From contig DATMNI010000154.1 in the NCBI GenBank assembly GCA_035570275.1, positions 1-23,215 of the forward strand: a stretch of 23,215 nucleotides of DNA. The letters are read 5' to 3'. Shown piece by piece: positions 6,332 through 16,100 of this stretch. A program made the translations under genes and the position numbers. How positions within the stretch are numbered: the stretch's first letter is position 1; the number at the start of each line of letters is the position of its first letter. The stretch comes from DATMNI01 sp035570275. GTDB lineage: Bacteria; Acidobacteriota; Terriglobia; Bryobacterales; Bryobacteraceae. Under the pieces are notes generated by a model. That model searched no databases and was not told where the DNA came from. It was given only the letters and a program-made list of their open reading frames with translations.

Positions 6332-8620
6332 ATGAGCAGGATCGGGTATAAGACGCTGAGCGGAGGTCGAGCGACGTCGCGATCCTCCGCACTCTGGCTT
6401 CGAAGTTTAATGGCGGTCTTGGCTGCGGCAGCCAGTATTTCCGCCCAAACGACAACCGGCAGCATCACGGGACTCGTAACCGACGCCGGTGGGGCCATCG
6501 TTCCGGGTTCCGCCCTGACGCTGACCAATCTGGACACGAACCAGATGCGGAAGCAGGCGGCGAATGACACTGGCGCATACACGTTTCCGGCGCTTCCGCC
6601 GGGAAACTACAGGCTGGAACTGGAGCATGCGGGCTTCAAGCGTTTCGTGCAGGAGCCAGTTGTGGTGCGAGTCCAGGAGACGGTCACCATTAACCTGACG
6701 CTCGAAGTCGGCCAGGTGAATCAGACTGTTGAGGTAGCCGGTCGACCCGAACTTCTGGATGCAGCCACAAGTTCTCTCAGCCAGGTAGTGGAAAACCGCG
6801 AGGTGACGGAACTGCCCCTGAACGGCCGTAATACTCTGGCATTAGTGGCCCTCACTCCCGGTGTCCGCACCCAGGCGGGATTTCTGCAAAATACGGCGGT
6901 GCGAAGCTACGCGGGATGGGCCAACTTTTCTTCCAACGGAGGCCTTTCGGGGGCGAACGCAGTTCTGATAGATGGCGCGCCTGTCACCATGTTTGCCCTG
7001 AACGCGCCCAGCCTGATTCCGCCGGTAGACGCCACCCAGGAGTTCCGCGTAGAGACCAATAGCTATTCGGCCGAATTCGGCCGGAGCTCCGGGGCCGTGG
7101 TGAATATCGGGATTAAGTCCGGCACCAATCAGTTGCACGGGTCTTTGTATGAGTTTGTGCGCAATGACAAGCTGGATGCCAACGATTTCTTTCTGAATCG
7201 GGCGGGCCAGCCGCGGCCGAAATTGACTTACAATCAATACGGTGTCTCAGCCGGCGGTCCGGTGGTGATACCAAAGGTGTATAACGGCCGCAACAAGACC
7301 TTCTTTTTCGCGAATTTCGAAGGTTTCCGTCAACGCCTGGCGCCTGCCCTCACTACCAGTGTTCCGACGCCCGACCAATTGGCGGGCGATTTCTCGCACA
7401 CATTCAATTCAGCCGGACAACTGGTGACCATCGGCAATCCTTTTTCCGTTTCGACCGGTCCTTCGGGCACGGCGGTACGAAACCCTTTTCCAGGCAACAT
7501 CATTCCCGCCTCCATGATCGATCCGGTGGCCAACATACTGCGGCAGAACCAGCGGATCTGGGCGCTTCCGAATACGCCGGGCAACGCGTTTACCGGCATC
7601 AATAACTATGTCACCTCGGCTACCCAGCCCAACGACGAGGACCAGATCATCTTTCGCGTAGATCACAGTTTCGGCGCTAAGTACCTGCTGTTCGGGACGG
7701 GCTCGGTTCAAAAGCTCACGCTTGGCGGATATGATCCGTTCCGCAACCACACCGACTTCTCAACTGTTGGGGGCAATGAAGCCGACAAAACACAAACGGT
7801 GGTCGTGGGGCTCACGGCGCTGTTCTCGCCGCGCCTGGTGGGTGAGTTTCACACGTCTCTTGCCCGTTATCGGAATAACCGCATACCGCCCTCGAACGGA
7901 TTATTCAATATAACTTCGCTTGGATTTCCGGCAAGTCTTGCGGCCCAGGCTCAGTTTCAGACGTTTCCCCGATTTAACTTCAGTACGGTTGGGAGTCTCG
8001 GAAAGCTGACTTCGAGCGAAATCCGCCGTGTCACCGATAACTATCATGAGACCGGCTCAATAGCATGGACTCATGGCGCCCACGAATTCAAGTTCGGCGG
8101 CGAGTACAGGATTCCGCAATTCAACGACATCCAGCTCGACGATCCGACCGGCAACTACAATTTCAGCCAGGCATTCACGTCGCTGAACCCCTTCGCCAGC
8201 AGTTCGACCAGCGGCAACGACGTGGCGTCGTTCCTGTTGGGAGTGCCGTCTTCCGGAACCATGGGCCAAGGTCTGTACCTGGCGCTGGAGCGCCGGTACG
8301 TGGCTGGATTCGTTCAGGATCGCTGGAAAGTGACACGGACGCTTACACTCAATCCGGGTTTCCGTTACGATGTGGAGTTCCCGCCTACCGAGCGGCACAA
8401 CTACCAGAGCTATTTCGACTTCAAGGCCATGGCGCCCATCGTGCAACAGGCCGGGTTGAATGCTCCTGGCGCGCTGGTCCCCGTTAGCAGTCAGCAGCGA
8501 TCCCCCGGAGAACACTTACTACCACCAGTTTGGTCCGCGGTTCGGCTTCGCATGGCAGGCCACTCCCAAGACCGTGCTGCGCGGCGGGTACGGTATCCTC
8601 TGGCTGCCGGGTGGAATTGA
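6332..8620 (+). CDS. TonB-dependent receptor (Oar-like), 5' part of a frameshifted gene
   Basis: This is the N-terminal part of an Oar/CarboxypepD-type outer-membrane receptor. ATG 6332 is preferred over 6302: AAGGGA lies about 9 bases upstream and the protein then begins with a normal export signal (residues about 1-29, SLMAVLAAAASISAQ). Residues about 32-115 form a carboxypeptidase-regulatory-like domain (GSITGLVTDAGGAIVPGSALTLTNLDTN, GAYTFPALPPGNYRLELEHAGFKRF). The plug follows (VVENREVTELPLNGRNTLALVALTPGV; TQEFRVETNSYSAEFGRSSGAVVNIGIKSGTNQLHGSLYEF), then early barrel strands. Homology stops at about 8502-8506, where a C5 run shifts the frame; the last 38 or so codons to 8620 are out of frame. 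With one C removed, the reading continues into the 3' part and gives about 1174 residues, a normal length for the family. Such receptors import large or scarce ligands using TonB energy; the ligand is unknown. Confidence 0.85.
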   Translation: MSRIGYKTLSGGRATSRSSALWLRSLMAVLAAAASISAQTTTGSITGLVTDAGGAIVPGSALTLTNLDTNQMRKQAANDTGAYTFPALPPGNYRLELEHAGFKRFVQEPVVVRVQETVTINLTLEVGQVNQTVEVAGRPELLDAATSSLSQVVENREVTELPLNGRNTLALVALTPGVRTQAGFLQNTAVRSYAGWANFSSNGGLSGANAVLIDGAPVTMFALNAPSLIPPVDATQEFRVETNSYSAEFGRSSGAVVNIGIKSGTNQLHGSLYEFVRNDKLDANDFFLNRAGQPRPKLTYNQYGVSAGGPVVIPKVYNGRNKTFFFANFEGFRQRLAPALTTSVPTPDQLAGDFSHTFNSAGQLVTIGNPFSVSTGPSGTAVRNPFPGNIIPASMIDPVANILRQNQRIWALPNTPGNAFTGINNYVTSATQPNDEDQIIFRVDHSFGAKYLLFGTGSVQKLTLGGYDPFRNHTDFSTVGGNEADKTQTVVVGLTALFSPRLVGEFHTSLARYRNNRIPPSNGLFNITSLGFPASLAAQAQFQTFPRFNFSTVGSLGKLTSSEIRRVTDNYHETGSIAWTHGAHEFKFGGEYRIPQFNDIQLDDPTGNYNFSQAFTSLNPFASSSTSGNDVASFLLGVPSSGTMGQGLYLALERRYVAGFVQDRWKVTRTLTLNPGFRYDVEFPPTERHNYQSYFDFKAMAPIVQQAGLNAPGALVPVSSQQRSPGEHLLPPVWSAVRLRMAGHSQDRAARRVRYPLAAGWN

Positions 8621-9857
8621 GATTACCGGCGGCGGCAGCAACAATCCAACGGCGCAGCTCAGCACCGCTCTGGTCAGTTCAATTGACAACGGAGTAACTC
8701 CTTTCGCCAGGCTCAGCAATCCTTTTCCGCAAGGATTGATCGCCCCCGGCAACGCACAGGGGTTAAACTCCCTGATCGGACAGGGGATCACCGCTTACAA
8801 CCTGGGCCAGCACTCCGGCTATACCCAGCAGTGGAACTTTGACCTGCAACGCCAGATCACGGGGACTTTTGTGGCCGACGTGGCCTATGCGGGCAGCCAC
8901 AGCATCGGTCTTCCGGGGTCGATACAGATCGATCAGATTCCCGACAGTAACCTGAGTCTCGGGACCGCTCTTACGCAACAGGTGACCAATCCGTTCTATG
9001 GATTAGTCGGCGTCGGAACGCTGGCGCAGCCAACAGTTTCGAGGGGGCAGCTTCTGCGGCCATATCCGCAATTCAACGGAGTCACACTGGGGTATACGAA
9101 TGTGGGTAATTCCATTTATCACTCCATGCAGACAAAGCTGACCAAACGTTTTTCGAGATCTCTGGTTTCGGTCGCCTATACGCTCAGTAAAGGAATCGGG
9201 AACACCGAGGCGGCGACCGGCTATCTGGAGCAAAATGGAGTACCCGGCTTCCAGGACAATAATAATCTCAGGCTTGACCGCTCCCTGAATGCTCTCGACA
9301 GCACGCACCGTTTATTAGTCGCATTCACCACCGAACTGCCGGTTGGCAGGGGTAAGAGATGGCTGAACGGCCCGGCTGGAATCAATAAGTTGTTCTCCGG
9401 CTGGGAAGTCAATGGACTCTACACATATGAGAGCGGCACGCCTCTTTTCCTGAGCACGGCAACAAACCTTACGAATTCATTCGGCGGAGGTTCGCGGCCG
9501 AACAACAACGGCACCAGCGCCGAGCTTTCCGGTAGTGCGGTGAGCCGCCTGAACCAATGGTTCAACACCAGCGTCTTCAGCCAACCCCCGGCTTTCACTT
9601 TTGGCAACACGGGCCGGGCATTGCCGGATGTCCGGGACGATTTAACGAACAATCTGGACGTTGGCATCAATAAGAACAACCGCTTTCTCCGCGAAGGCCG
9701 GGCGAACCTGCAATTCCGTGCGGAGTTCTTCAACATGCTCAACCACCCGCGCTTCCACAATCCAGGACTGACTTTCGGCACTCCCCAGTTTGGCATCGTC
9801 AGCTCTCAGGTCAACGAGCCGCGGTTAATACAGTTGGCGCTGAAACTTCTCTTCTAA
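8460..9857 (+). CDS. TonB-dependent receptor (Oar-like), 3' part of the same gene
   Basis: This frame carries the rest of the barrel of the receptor beginning at 6332. True homology starts about 8507 with ENTYYHQFGPRFGFAWQATPKTVLRGGYGILWLPGG. Later come TQQWNFDLQRQITGTFVADVAYAGSHS, SIYHSMQTKLTKRFSRSLVSVAYTLSKGI and FTTELPVGRGKRW. The C-terminal signature is NLQFRAEFFNMLNHPRFHNPG then RLIQLALKLLF, with a terminal aromatic residue typical of outer-membrane barrels. The ATG at 8460 is not a real start: it lies inside the 5' part and has no ribosome-binding site. If the frameshift is a sequencing or assembly error, 6332-9857 is one intact gene; if real, the receptor is a pseudogene. The PQQ dehydrogenase starts 43 bp downstream and is probably in the same transcript. 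Confidence 0.85.
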   Translation: MLLARWSPLAVSSDPPENTYYHQFGPRFGFAWQATPKTVLRGGYGILWLPGGIEITGGGSNNPTAQLSTALVSSIDNGVTPFARLSNPFPQGLIAPGNAQGLNSLIGQGITAYNLGQHSGYTQQWNFDLQRQITGTFVADVAYAGSHSIGLPGSIQIDQIPDSNLSLGTALTQQVTNPFYGLVGVGTLAQPTVSRGQLLRPYPQFNGVTLGYTNVGNSIYHSMQTKLTKRFSRSLVSVAYTLSKGIGNTEAATGYLEQNGVPGFQDNNNLRLDRSLNALDSTHRLLVAFTTELPVGRGKRWLNGPAGINKLFSGWEVNGLYTYESGTPLFLSTATNLTNSFGGGSRPNNNGTSAELSGSAVSRLNQWFNTSVFSQPPAFTFGNTGRALPDVRDDLTNNLDVGINKNNRFLREGRANLQFRAEFFNMLNHPRFHNPGLTFGTPQFGIVSSQVNEPRLIQLALKLLF

Positions 9858-9900
9858 CCCGATTCTCTCGCGCCTGGCTTGTCTCGACAAGGAAACGACG

Positions 9901-11874
9901 ATGAAACGAAGCGCTCTGAAGAGTTATCGCAGGTTTGCCGTGAGGCTGGCGGTATTCGCACTGGCGGGATATGCGTCCGCACAGCGGGGCACCGGGCCGG
10001 CCGGTCCGCCTCTGGCGACGGAAAATGCTAATTATGAAGCCAAGGGCGACTTTGATTTCCTAAACACCTGCGCGGTCTGCCACGGAAGGATCGAGCGGGC
10101 AGCGCCTCTCACCATCCTGCAGAGCCTGAGCCCCGAGAAGATCTACGAGACCGTCACCACAGGGATCATGAAGAGCCAGGCGGCGAATCTGACTAACGAG
10201 CAGAAGGTAAAGATTGCCGAATTCGTCAGCGGCAGAACATTGGGGGTGGCCGAAAGCGGCGACGCCAGCCACATGTCGAACGTCTGCGCCAGCCATCCGC
10301 CGCTCAAGAATGAGGTGTCGGCGCCTGCCTGGAATGGATGGAGTCCGAATGCGTTGACTAACACCCGCTACCAGGCGGCAAAGACAGCCGGCTTATCGCC
10401 AGCGGCGGTTTCGAGGCTCCAGTTGAAGTGGGCGTTTGGATTTCCGGCGACTTATTCGGCTTATGGGCAGCCGACCATTGTGGATGGCCGGGTCTTTGTC
10501 GGCTCCGATTCCGGCTATCTCTATTCGATCGACGCCATCACCGGGTGCGTCCATTGGTCGTTTCAGGCGCAGGCGGGCTTGCGCAGCCCTCCCATGATCG
10601 CTCCGGCAAAGCCGGGATCGGCCCGGATGGCGGCGTTTTTCGGCGATATCCGCGGCAACATATACTCCGTCGACGCAGCCAGCGGCGAACTGCTCTGGAA
10701 AGTGCCCGTCGATCCGCATCCGTTGTCCCGCATCATGGCCGCGGTGAAGGTTTATGACGGACGCGTGTACGTTCCCGTGGCCAACCGTGAGGAGACGACG
10801 TCGGCGGGTTATGACTACGTATGCTGCACGTCGCGCGGCATCGTGGTGGCACTCGATGCGGGCACGGGAAAGCAGATCTGGAAGACTTACACAATTTCAG
10901 AAACGCCAAGCCCCAGAAAGACCGCGGCGGGAGTGAGTTTTCTGGGGCCTTCGGGCGCCAGCGTATGGGGTACGGTAGCGCTCGATCCCAAGCGGCGGGC
11001 CGTTTACCTTGGGACAGGCAACGCATTCTCAGAGCCTGACGTGGGCCGTACGGACGCCGTGATGGCGATGGACATGGACACCGGGAAAATTCTTTGGGTC
11101 CAGCAGGTGGAATCGGGCGATGTGTGGCATAACGCCAACTGCCCGTCAGGGCCTCCGCCTGCCGGATTTCCGCCGAGGAGCGCGGGCCGCGTTCCGGTGC
11201 AGCGCAGCCAGGCCGGCAGGGGTGGCGAGGCGGGCCGCGGAGGTCGCCTGGCGCGGCCCACTCCGCCGCCGCATTACTATTGCCCTGACGTGAGGGGTCC
11301 CGATTGGGACTTTTCAGCGGGCGTAATGCTGGTGGACCTGCCGAATGGTAAGAACCTGGTTGTGGCCGGACAGAAAGCAGGCGTGGTCTGGGCGTTCGAT
11401 CCGGATCAAAAGGGCGCGCTTGTCTGGAAGTCGGATATCAGTCGCGGGGAGATCCTATTCGGCGCGGCCGCCGATGAGGAGTACGGATATTTCGGCATGA
11501 GGGGCGGAGTTTTGGCCGCCGTGCGGTTAAAGGATGGTGTCGAGCAATGGAGCACTTATATCGATCCACAGCCGTCGATGGAGTCGCATCGCGGTATAAG
11601 TGCCGCGGTGAGTGTGGCTCCCGGAGTTGTTTTCGCGCCCGGCCTGGACGGCACGCTCCGCGCCTTCTCCACCTTTGATGGACGGCCGCTCTGGCAATAT
11701 GACACTACTCAGACAGTCAAGACCGTGAACGGCGTCCCCGGAAAAGGCGGATCTATCGGCTCCGCCGGCGCCGCCATCGTCAACGGTATGGTGTACGTCA
11801 CGTCGGGTTACATCGGGTTCCTAAGTGGCCAGCCGGGGAACCTGTTGCTGGCCTTCGGGCCGCCGGATCAGTAA
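9901..11874 (+). CDS. Secreted cytochrome c / PQQ beta-propeller dehydrogenase (polyvinyl-alcohol dehydrogenase-like)
   Basis: The protein has 657 residues from ATG 9901, with AAGGA about 7 bases upstream. Residues 1-27 are an export signal. A small cytochrome c domain follows, with the heme motif CAVCH at 57-61 and a possible Met ligand at residue 90 (GIMKSQAANLT). The rest is a PQQ-type beta-propeller: LQLKWAFGFPATYSAYGQPT, GRVFVGSDSGYLYSIDAITGCVHWSF, a vicinal Cys-Cys (YVCCTSRG), VWGTVALDPKRRAVYLGTGNAFSEP, GPDWDFSAGVMLVDLPNGKNLVVAGQKAGVVWAFDP and ILFGAAADEEYGYFG. This arrangement matches polyvinyl-alcohol dehydrogenase (cytochrome), EC 1.1.2.6, which oxidises secondary alcohols in the periplasm and passes electrons to cytochrome c. 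The natural substrate need not be polyvinyl alcohol. A Gly/Arg/Pro-rich insert lies at about residues 420-460. The position after a TonB receptor suggests it handles the imported ligand (inference). Confidence 0.8.
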   Translation: MKRSALKSYRRFAVRLAVFALAGYASAQRGTGPAGPPLATENANYEAKGDFDFLNTCAVCHGRIERAAPLTILQSLSPEKIYETVTTGIMKSQAANLTNEQKVKIAEFVSGRTLGVAESGDASHMSNVCASHPPLKNEVSAPAWNGWSPNALTNTRYQAAKTAGLSPAAVSRLQLKWAFGFPATYSAYGQPTIVDGRVFVGSDSGYLYSIDAITGCVHWSFQAQAGLRSPPMIAPAKPGSARMAAFFGDIRGNIYSVDAASGELLWKVPVDPHPLSRIMAAVKVYDGRVYVPVANREETTSAGYDYVCCTSRGIVVALDAGTGKQIWKTYTISETPSPRKTAAGVSFLGPSGASVWGTVALDPKRRAVYLGTGNAFSEPDVGRTDAVMAMDMDTGKILWVQQVESGDVWHNANCPSGPPPAGFPPRSAGRVPVQRSQAGRGGEAGRGGRLARPTPPPHYYCPDVRGPDWDFSAGVMLVDLPNGKNLVVAGQKAGVVWAFDPDQKGALVWKSDISRGEILFGAAADEEYGYFGMRGGVLAAVRLKDGVEQWSTYIDPQPSMESHRGISAAVSVAPGVVFAPGLDGTLRAFSTFDGRPLWQYDTTQTVKTVNGVPGKGGSIGSAGAAIVNGMVYVTSGYIGFLSGQPGNLLLAFGPPDQ

Positions 11875-11878
11875 GTGC

Positions 11879-11905
11879 GGCTGCCTGTGCAGCCATAGCC
11901 GGCTA
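11879..11905. terminator. Hairpin and palindrome in the convergent intergenic gap
   Basis: GGCTGC-CTGT-GCAGCC (11879-11894) can form a 6-bp stem with a 4-base loop. The palindrome TAGCCGGCTA (11896-11905) follows and reaches into the stop codon of the minus-strand gene. No U-tract is present on either strand, so termination here is only suggested by position between two convergent stops 28 bp apart. Confidence 0.35.
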
Positions 11906-13027
11906 GACTTCCGAGTTTACGGCATGAATGAGGGCGTTTATATAGCCGTAACCGAAAGCATATGCCTGCAGCCTGCCTGGATCGTCGCGATGGGTTGGCA
12001 TATGATCGGGGCAGATCGACATACTGAACGGTGAATCCCTCAAGACCCGCATGATCTTGAGAAAGTCCATTTCGCCTTCATCCGGGTACACTTCCGAGAA
12101 ATTGTACAGGCTTCCCCGGATGTTCCGCATATGAACCTGGTGCACCTTACCCTTGCTCGCCAGGTATTGAACGATAGGAAGCACTTCCGTGCCAGGATTC
12201 TTTAGCCCTTCAGCCGTTGTTCCCAGACACAATTGGAATCCATTGTAAGGGCTGTCGATGATCGCTTCGTACCGCTTGTAGCCTTCGAAAATGGAGGGAG
12301 AATCCCAATTCTCGGCGCCCTGATAGCCGAAAGGGAGGCCCGGCGGGTCATACGGGTGAGCCGCCATCTTCACGTCGTACTGCTTGCAGACCGGGATCAC
12401 TTTTTGGAGAAAATTTGTGATGCGCTCCCAGTAATCGTCGGAGCTGACCCGGCCCGCTTTTCCCACAGGCAGTTCCTTCCAGTTCTCCTCCAGCTTAAAC
12501 GCCGCATAGGTGACTCCTCCTCGTCCCGCTGTTTGGGCATTTCGCCGTATGGGAATTACGGTCCAATGATGAGTGATTACCTTTACACCTACCTGGGACG
12601 CCTTTTGGATATTTCCCACGATGGCATCCAGCTTTCGATCGCGTTCGGAGCCTTTGGGGAGCATGATATAGTCGGCATCCATTCGTATAGCCTCGAACGT
12701 CATCCCGGCTGTGTCGCAATTCTCTTTCATTCTCTTCAATTCGTCGGCATCCCAAGCTCCGTCGGGACCGACTTTCCGAACCTGGGCGGTGAGATGCTTG
12801 ACACCGTGGCGCAAGTTGTATTCCAGGTTGGGCTTTCCGGTCATATCGGCGCCCTGGCCCCCGGCCACACTATGGTAGTCGCCGCCGACATGCATCAGAA
12901 GGTTCTTTTTAGCTTTAGGCGTGTGCACGGCCGCGGCCAAGGCGACTTCAGCGGTTACACTGGCGGCAACGCCTCCGCCGACAACAGTACCTACAAGAGT
13001 CTTTCCAAAGTCTCTTCGTTTGACCAT
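11903..13027 (-). CDS. Tat-exported mannonate dehydratase-like TIM-barrel protein
   Basis: The protein has 374 residues from ATG 13027, with AAGGAG 7 bases upstream. The N-terminus has a twin-arginine signal (KRRDFGK, Arg4-Arg5) followed by a small hydrophobic Ala/Val-rich stretch to about residue 33. The mature part resembles mannonate dehydratase (UxuA, EC 4.2.1.8, D-mannonate to 2-keto-3-deoxygluconate). Visible segments include AAHPYDPPGLPFGYQGAENW, YNGFQLCLGT, VHQVHMRNIRG and SICPDHMPTHRDD. These place His224, Cys267, His299 and Asp341 as the His/Cys/His/Asp metal-ligand set known for UxuA. Known UxuA enzymes are cytoplasmic; export makes this one unusual, so its substrate may differ, and a broader 'sugar phosphate isomerase/epimerase' label is the alternative. 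It follows the TonB receptor by 89 bp on the same strand and is probably co-transcribed with it. Confidence 0.75.
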   Translation of the reverse strand: MVKRRDFGKTLVGTVVGGGVAASVTAEVALAAAVHTPKAKKNLLMHVGGDYHSVAGGQGADMTGKPNLEYNLRHGVKHLTAQVRKVGPDGAWDADELKRMKENCDTAGMTFEAIRMDADYIMLPKGSERDRKLDAIVGNIQKASQVGVKVITHHWTVIPIRRNAQTAGRGGVTYAAFKLEENWKELPVGKAGRVSSDDYWERITNFLQKVIPVCKQYDVKMAAHPYDPPGLPFGYQGAENWDSPSIFEGYKRYEAIIDSPYNGFQLCLGTTAEGLKNPGTEVLPIVQYLASKGKVHQVHMRNIRGSLYNFSEVYPDEGEMDFLKIMRVLRDSPFSMSICPDHMPTHRDDPGRLQAYAFGYGYINALIHAVNSEV

Positions 13028-13116
13028 CTAAATGCTCCTTATTCTAAGATCTAATCGTACAGTCACAAAACCGTAGCCGGGCGGAGAGGGTCTCCCGAAC
13101 GCACGCCACAGGCCGG

Positions 13117-16100
13117 CTAGTATACCAACCGTAAAGCCAATTGAATAACCCGGGCATCGCCGGCAGACGTAATCACGCCGTAGGTTGGCGAAGCCACGGT
13201 GGATCCGGGCAGCCCAAAGTTAACCCGGTTCAGAAGATTGAAGAACTCAGGCCGGATCTGAAGCCGGAATCTTTCCGATATGCGTACAATCTTGAAGAGG
13301 GAAAGATCGACCGTATCCTGCGCTGGGCCAGATAGGATGTTCCGTCCGCTTGAGCCCCACGTTCCGTTGGCGGGAATCGCAAAGGCCGCGGTATTAAACC
13401 ACTGCAACCGGTTCTGAGTAAAACCGGCCGCTGGATTCCCCACTTGTTGGGCGGTCTGGCTGGCCGCTCCGCAGTTACAGACATCGCCGCTCAGGGTTAC
13501 ATAGTAAGGGAAGCCGCTCTGGAGATTGACGATGGTGTTGATCTGCCAGTTGCCAAGCACCTGACTGGCAATCCCATTGGACGAGAGAAAGCGTTTTCCC
13601 GGTCCTACCGGCAACTCATAAGTGGCGCTGAAGACAACCCGATCCCGGATGTCGAACAGACTTCTGCCTTTTCCCATCCTGGGATCGTAGAAGTTACGGG
13701 TAGTCTCGTTGACTTGCGAACTATAATCCAGAGCCTTGCCATGGGTATAGTGGGCCAGCAGGGAAAGGCCCCCGGAGAACCGCTTCTCAATCTTCACATA
13801 GCCGCCGTTATAGCTGGTGATACCATCCCCTCCAGCCGTACGCATCCCGCTTCCCCAGAGAGGGAAGAGGCGGCGGCTGAGGATAGGGGTAGGATTGGCG
13901 GGGTTGGCATCGAGCAGCGCCTGATTGCCCTGGCTGTAGTAGACTACATGAACGCCCTTGGATCCCATGTAGGCGGCTTCCACCGTGAAATTCTGAAATA
14001 ACTGCCGCTGAATGCTCAGATTCCATTGTTGAATGGAAGGATCGCCCCGAGCTCCGATATCGGTGTAAATGGTGGGCTGCGAAGCGGGAGTCCCGGCGAG
14101 GGGAAACAGATTGGCCACGGATACGGCGCCCGGGGCGGATGAGTTTTCATTTGGATCCGCGGTCAGACTAATGATCTGGCCGTTCGGGGGGTTGCGCTCA
14201 AGCTGCCGCGAAGCCTGACCGTCAACCATCGAATAGAAGATTCCATAACCGGCCCGAATGGCCGTCCGGTTATCTCCAAAGGGGCGGAACGCCAAACCGA
14301 TTCGAGGGCCGTAGTCTCCCTTGTTGGCCGGAAATAATCCGCGTGGTGTAGCGGGGCCGTCAACCAGCGAATTGGGAGCAATGAATGCCCGGCTGGTTCC
14401 GGCCAGCAGCACACGGCCCCCGGGGAATTGCCGGTCGAAGTAGCTCTGACGGTTTTGGACCTCTACGTACCGGGTATTCAATTCATAGCGGAGGCCGAAA
14501 TTCAAGGTCAAACGGGAACTGACTTTCCAATCGTCCTGCACGAACGTGTAAAAGCCAAACGAGTTAAAATTGCCGGACAGAGAGGTGCTCTCCCCAGAGG
14601 CCGTGAGCGGCAATCCCAGCAGCAGATCGGCCACTGAAACGCCCGTGGTGGCACGGCTCTGTGGGTTTTGGGTCAGCGCCCCGGTGAAGCTGTAAGCGCC
14701 GCGGGCGTCAATCTCGCCGCGGTCGTTGTAATTGGTCTTTCTGGCTTCGCCCCCGAACTTGATTGTGTGGTGTCCCCGAATCAGAGTATATTGATTAATC
14801 AGCATGTAGATATTGAAGAGCTGGCCATTGGGTTCGGTGCCATCGCCGATGCCGCCAAAACCCGAAATGCCCAGACTCGGAACACCATAGGATTTGGCGT
14901 CCTTCAATAAATTGCTAATGCCAAGCGCGGTTGAATAATTTGTTCCTCCGGAACCTTCCTGTAATAAGAAGTAATTGGGCCGGTTGTAACCGAGGCGCAG
15001 CTCGCCGAGTGTGGTTGAGCTGAACGTGTGGGGAATACTCACGGCAAGGTTCTGATTATGTACCGTGGTCTCTCTGCCGGAGAATGGCAGGGCAACGTGA
15101 CCGGTTTGCAGCCCGGTGAAGATATTGTAGCGGGCGCTGAGCGAAGTCTTATCGCTAAAGTACTGGTCGAAGCGAGTGATGAACTGATTATTGTCGCTCA
15201 AGTTGCTGAGCGGCTCAAAGAAGTTATTGCCCGATGCAACGTCAGATTGCGGAAGCGGATAGATGGCCTGGATACCCTTGGCGAAGGTGGTGATACGGCT
15301 AGCCGGAATTATGTTATTGGGAAATGGACTTCGAATGAAGCCACCACCCGCCGGATTGGCCGCCGTCGTTGCCGGGTCGAATATGGGTAAATTGTTGCGA
15401 AAGCCCAGACGGCTGAAATCGCCACTCCATTGCGCGGCCGTAGGCACATTGGCCTGACCCGTACTGCCGTTACGAATTCTGGTTCCCTCGTAGCCGCCGA
15501 AGATGAAGGTCCGGTTTCGAATTACCGGCCCGCCGACGGTTCCGCCAAACAGGTTGTAACGCAGGGGGGATTTTGCCAAACCGGCGAAATTCGTGAAGAA
15601 ATTGGCGGCATCGAGATCGTTGTTACGAAAGAACTCAGACACGGTTCCATGCAAGCTGTTGGAGCCGGATTTGGTTGTGGCATTCACCTGTACCGCGAAC
15701 CTGCCGAATTCCGCCGAATAAGAGTTCATTTGGATTTTGAATTCCTGCATGGAATCCATGGGGGGAAACATCGAGGGCGTCATGTAATGAGGGTCAACGG
15801 CCTCGATCCCGTCCACCAGGTAGCCATTGGCATTGTCTCGTCCGCCGCCGGCAGAGAAAACCGGCGAACCGAGGCCGCCGGGCATTGGTCTTTGTTGGCC
15901 CGCATAGGACGTGGGCGCCTGCGGAGCGGTGCCGGGAGAGAGCAGGGCGAGATTAAAGACGGCGCGCCCCTTCAGCGGCAGGTCCTCGATCTGGTTGGTG
16001 TTGATCACCTGACCGACCGAACTGGTTTCGGAGGCCACCAGGGGAGTGGACCCGGTAACCTCGACAGACTCGGCCACGGCCCCGACCTGTAAGACTACGT

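Noticed and set aside
8490..8510. Programmed ribosomal frameshifting in the receptor gene
   Set aside because: No slippery heptamer plus structure is evident, and a single extra C in a C5 run is the simpler explanation.
12233..13054. 273-codon plus-strand frame
   Set aside because: It is antisense to the mannonate-dehydratase-like gene, which has a good ribosome-binding site and conserved residues.
15430..16092. 220-codon plus-strand frame
   Set aside because: It is antisense to the plug region of the intact TonB-dependent receptor.
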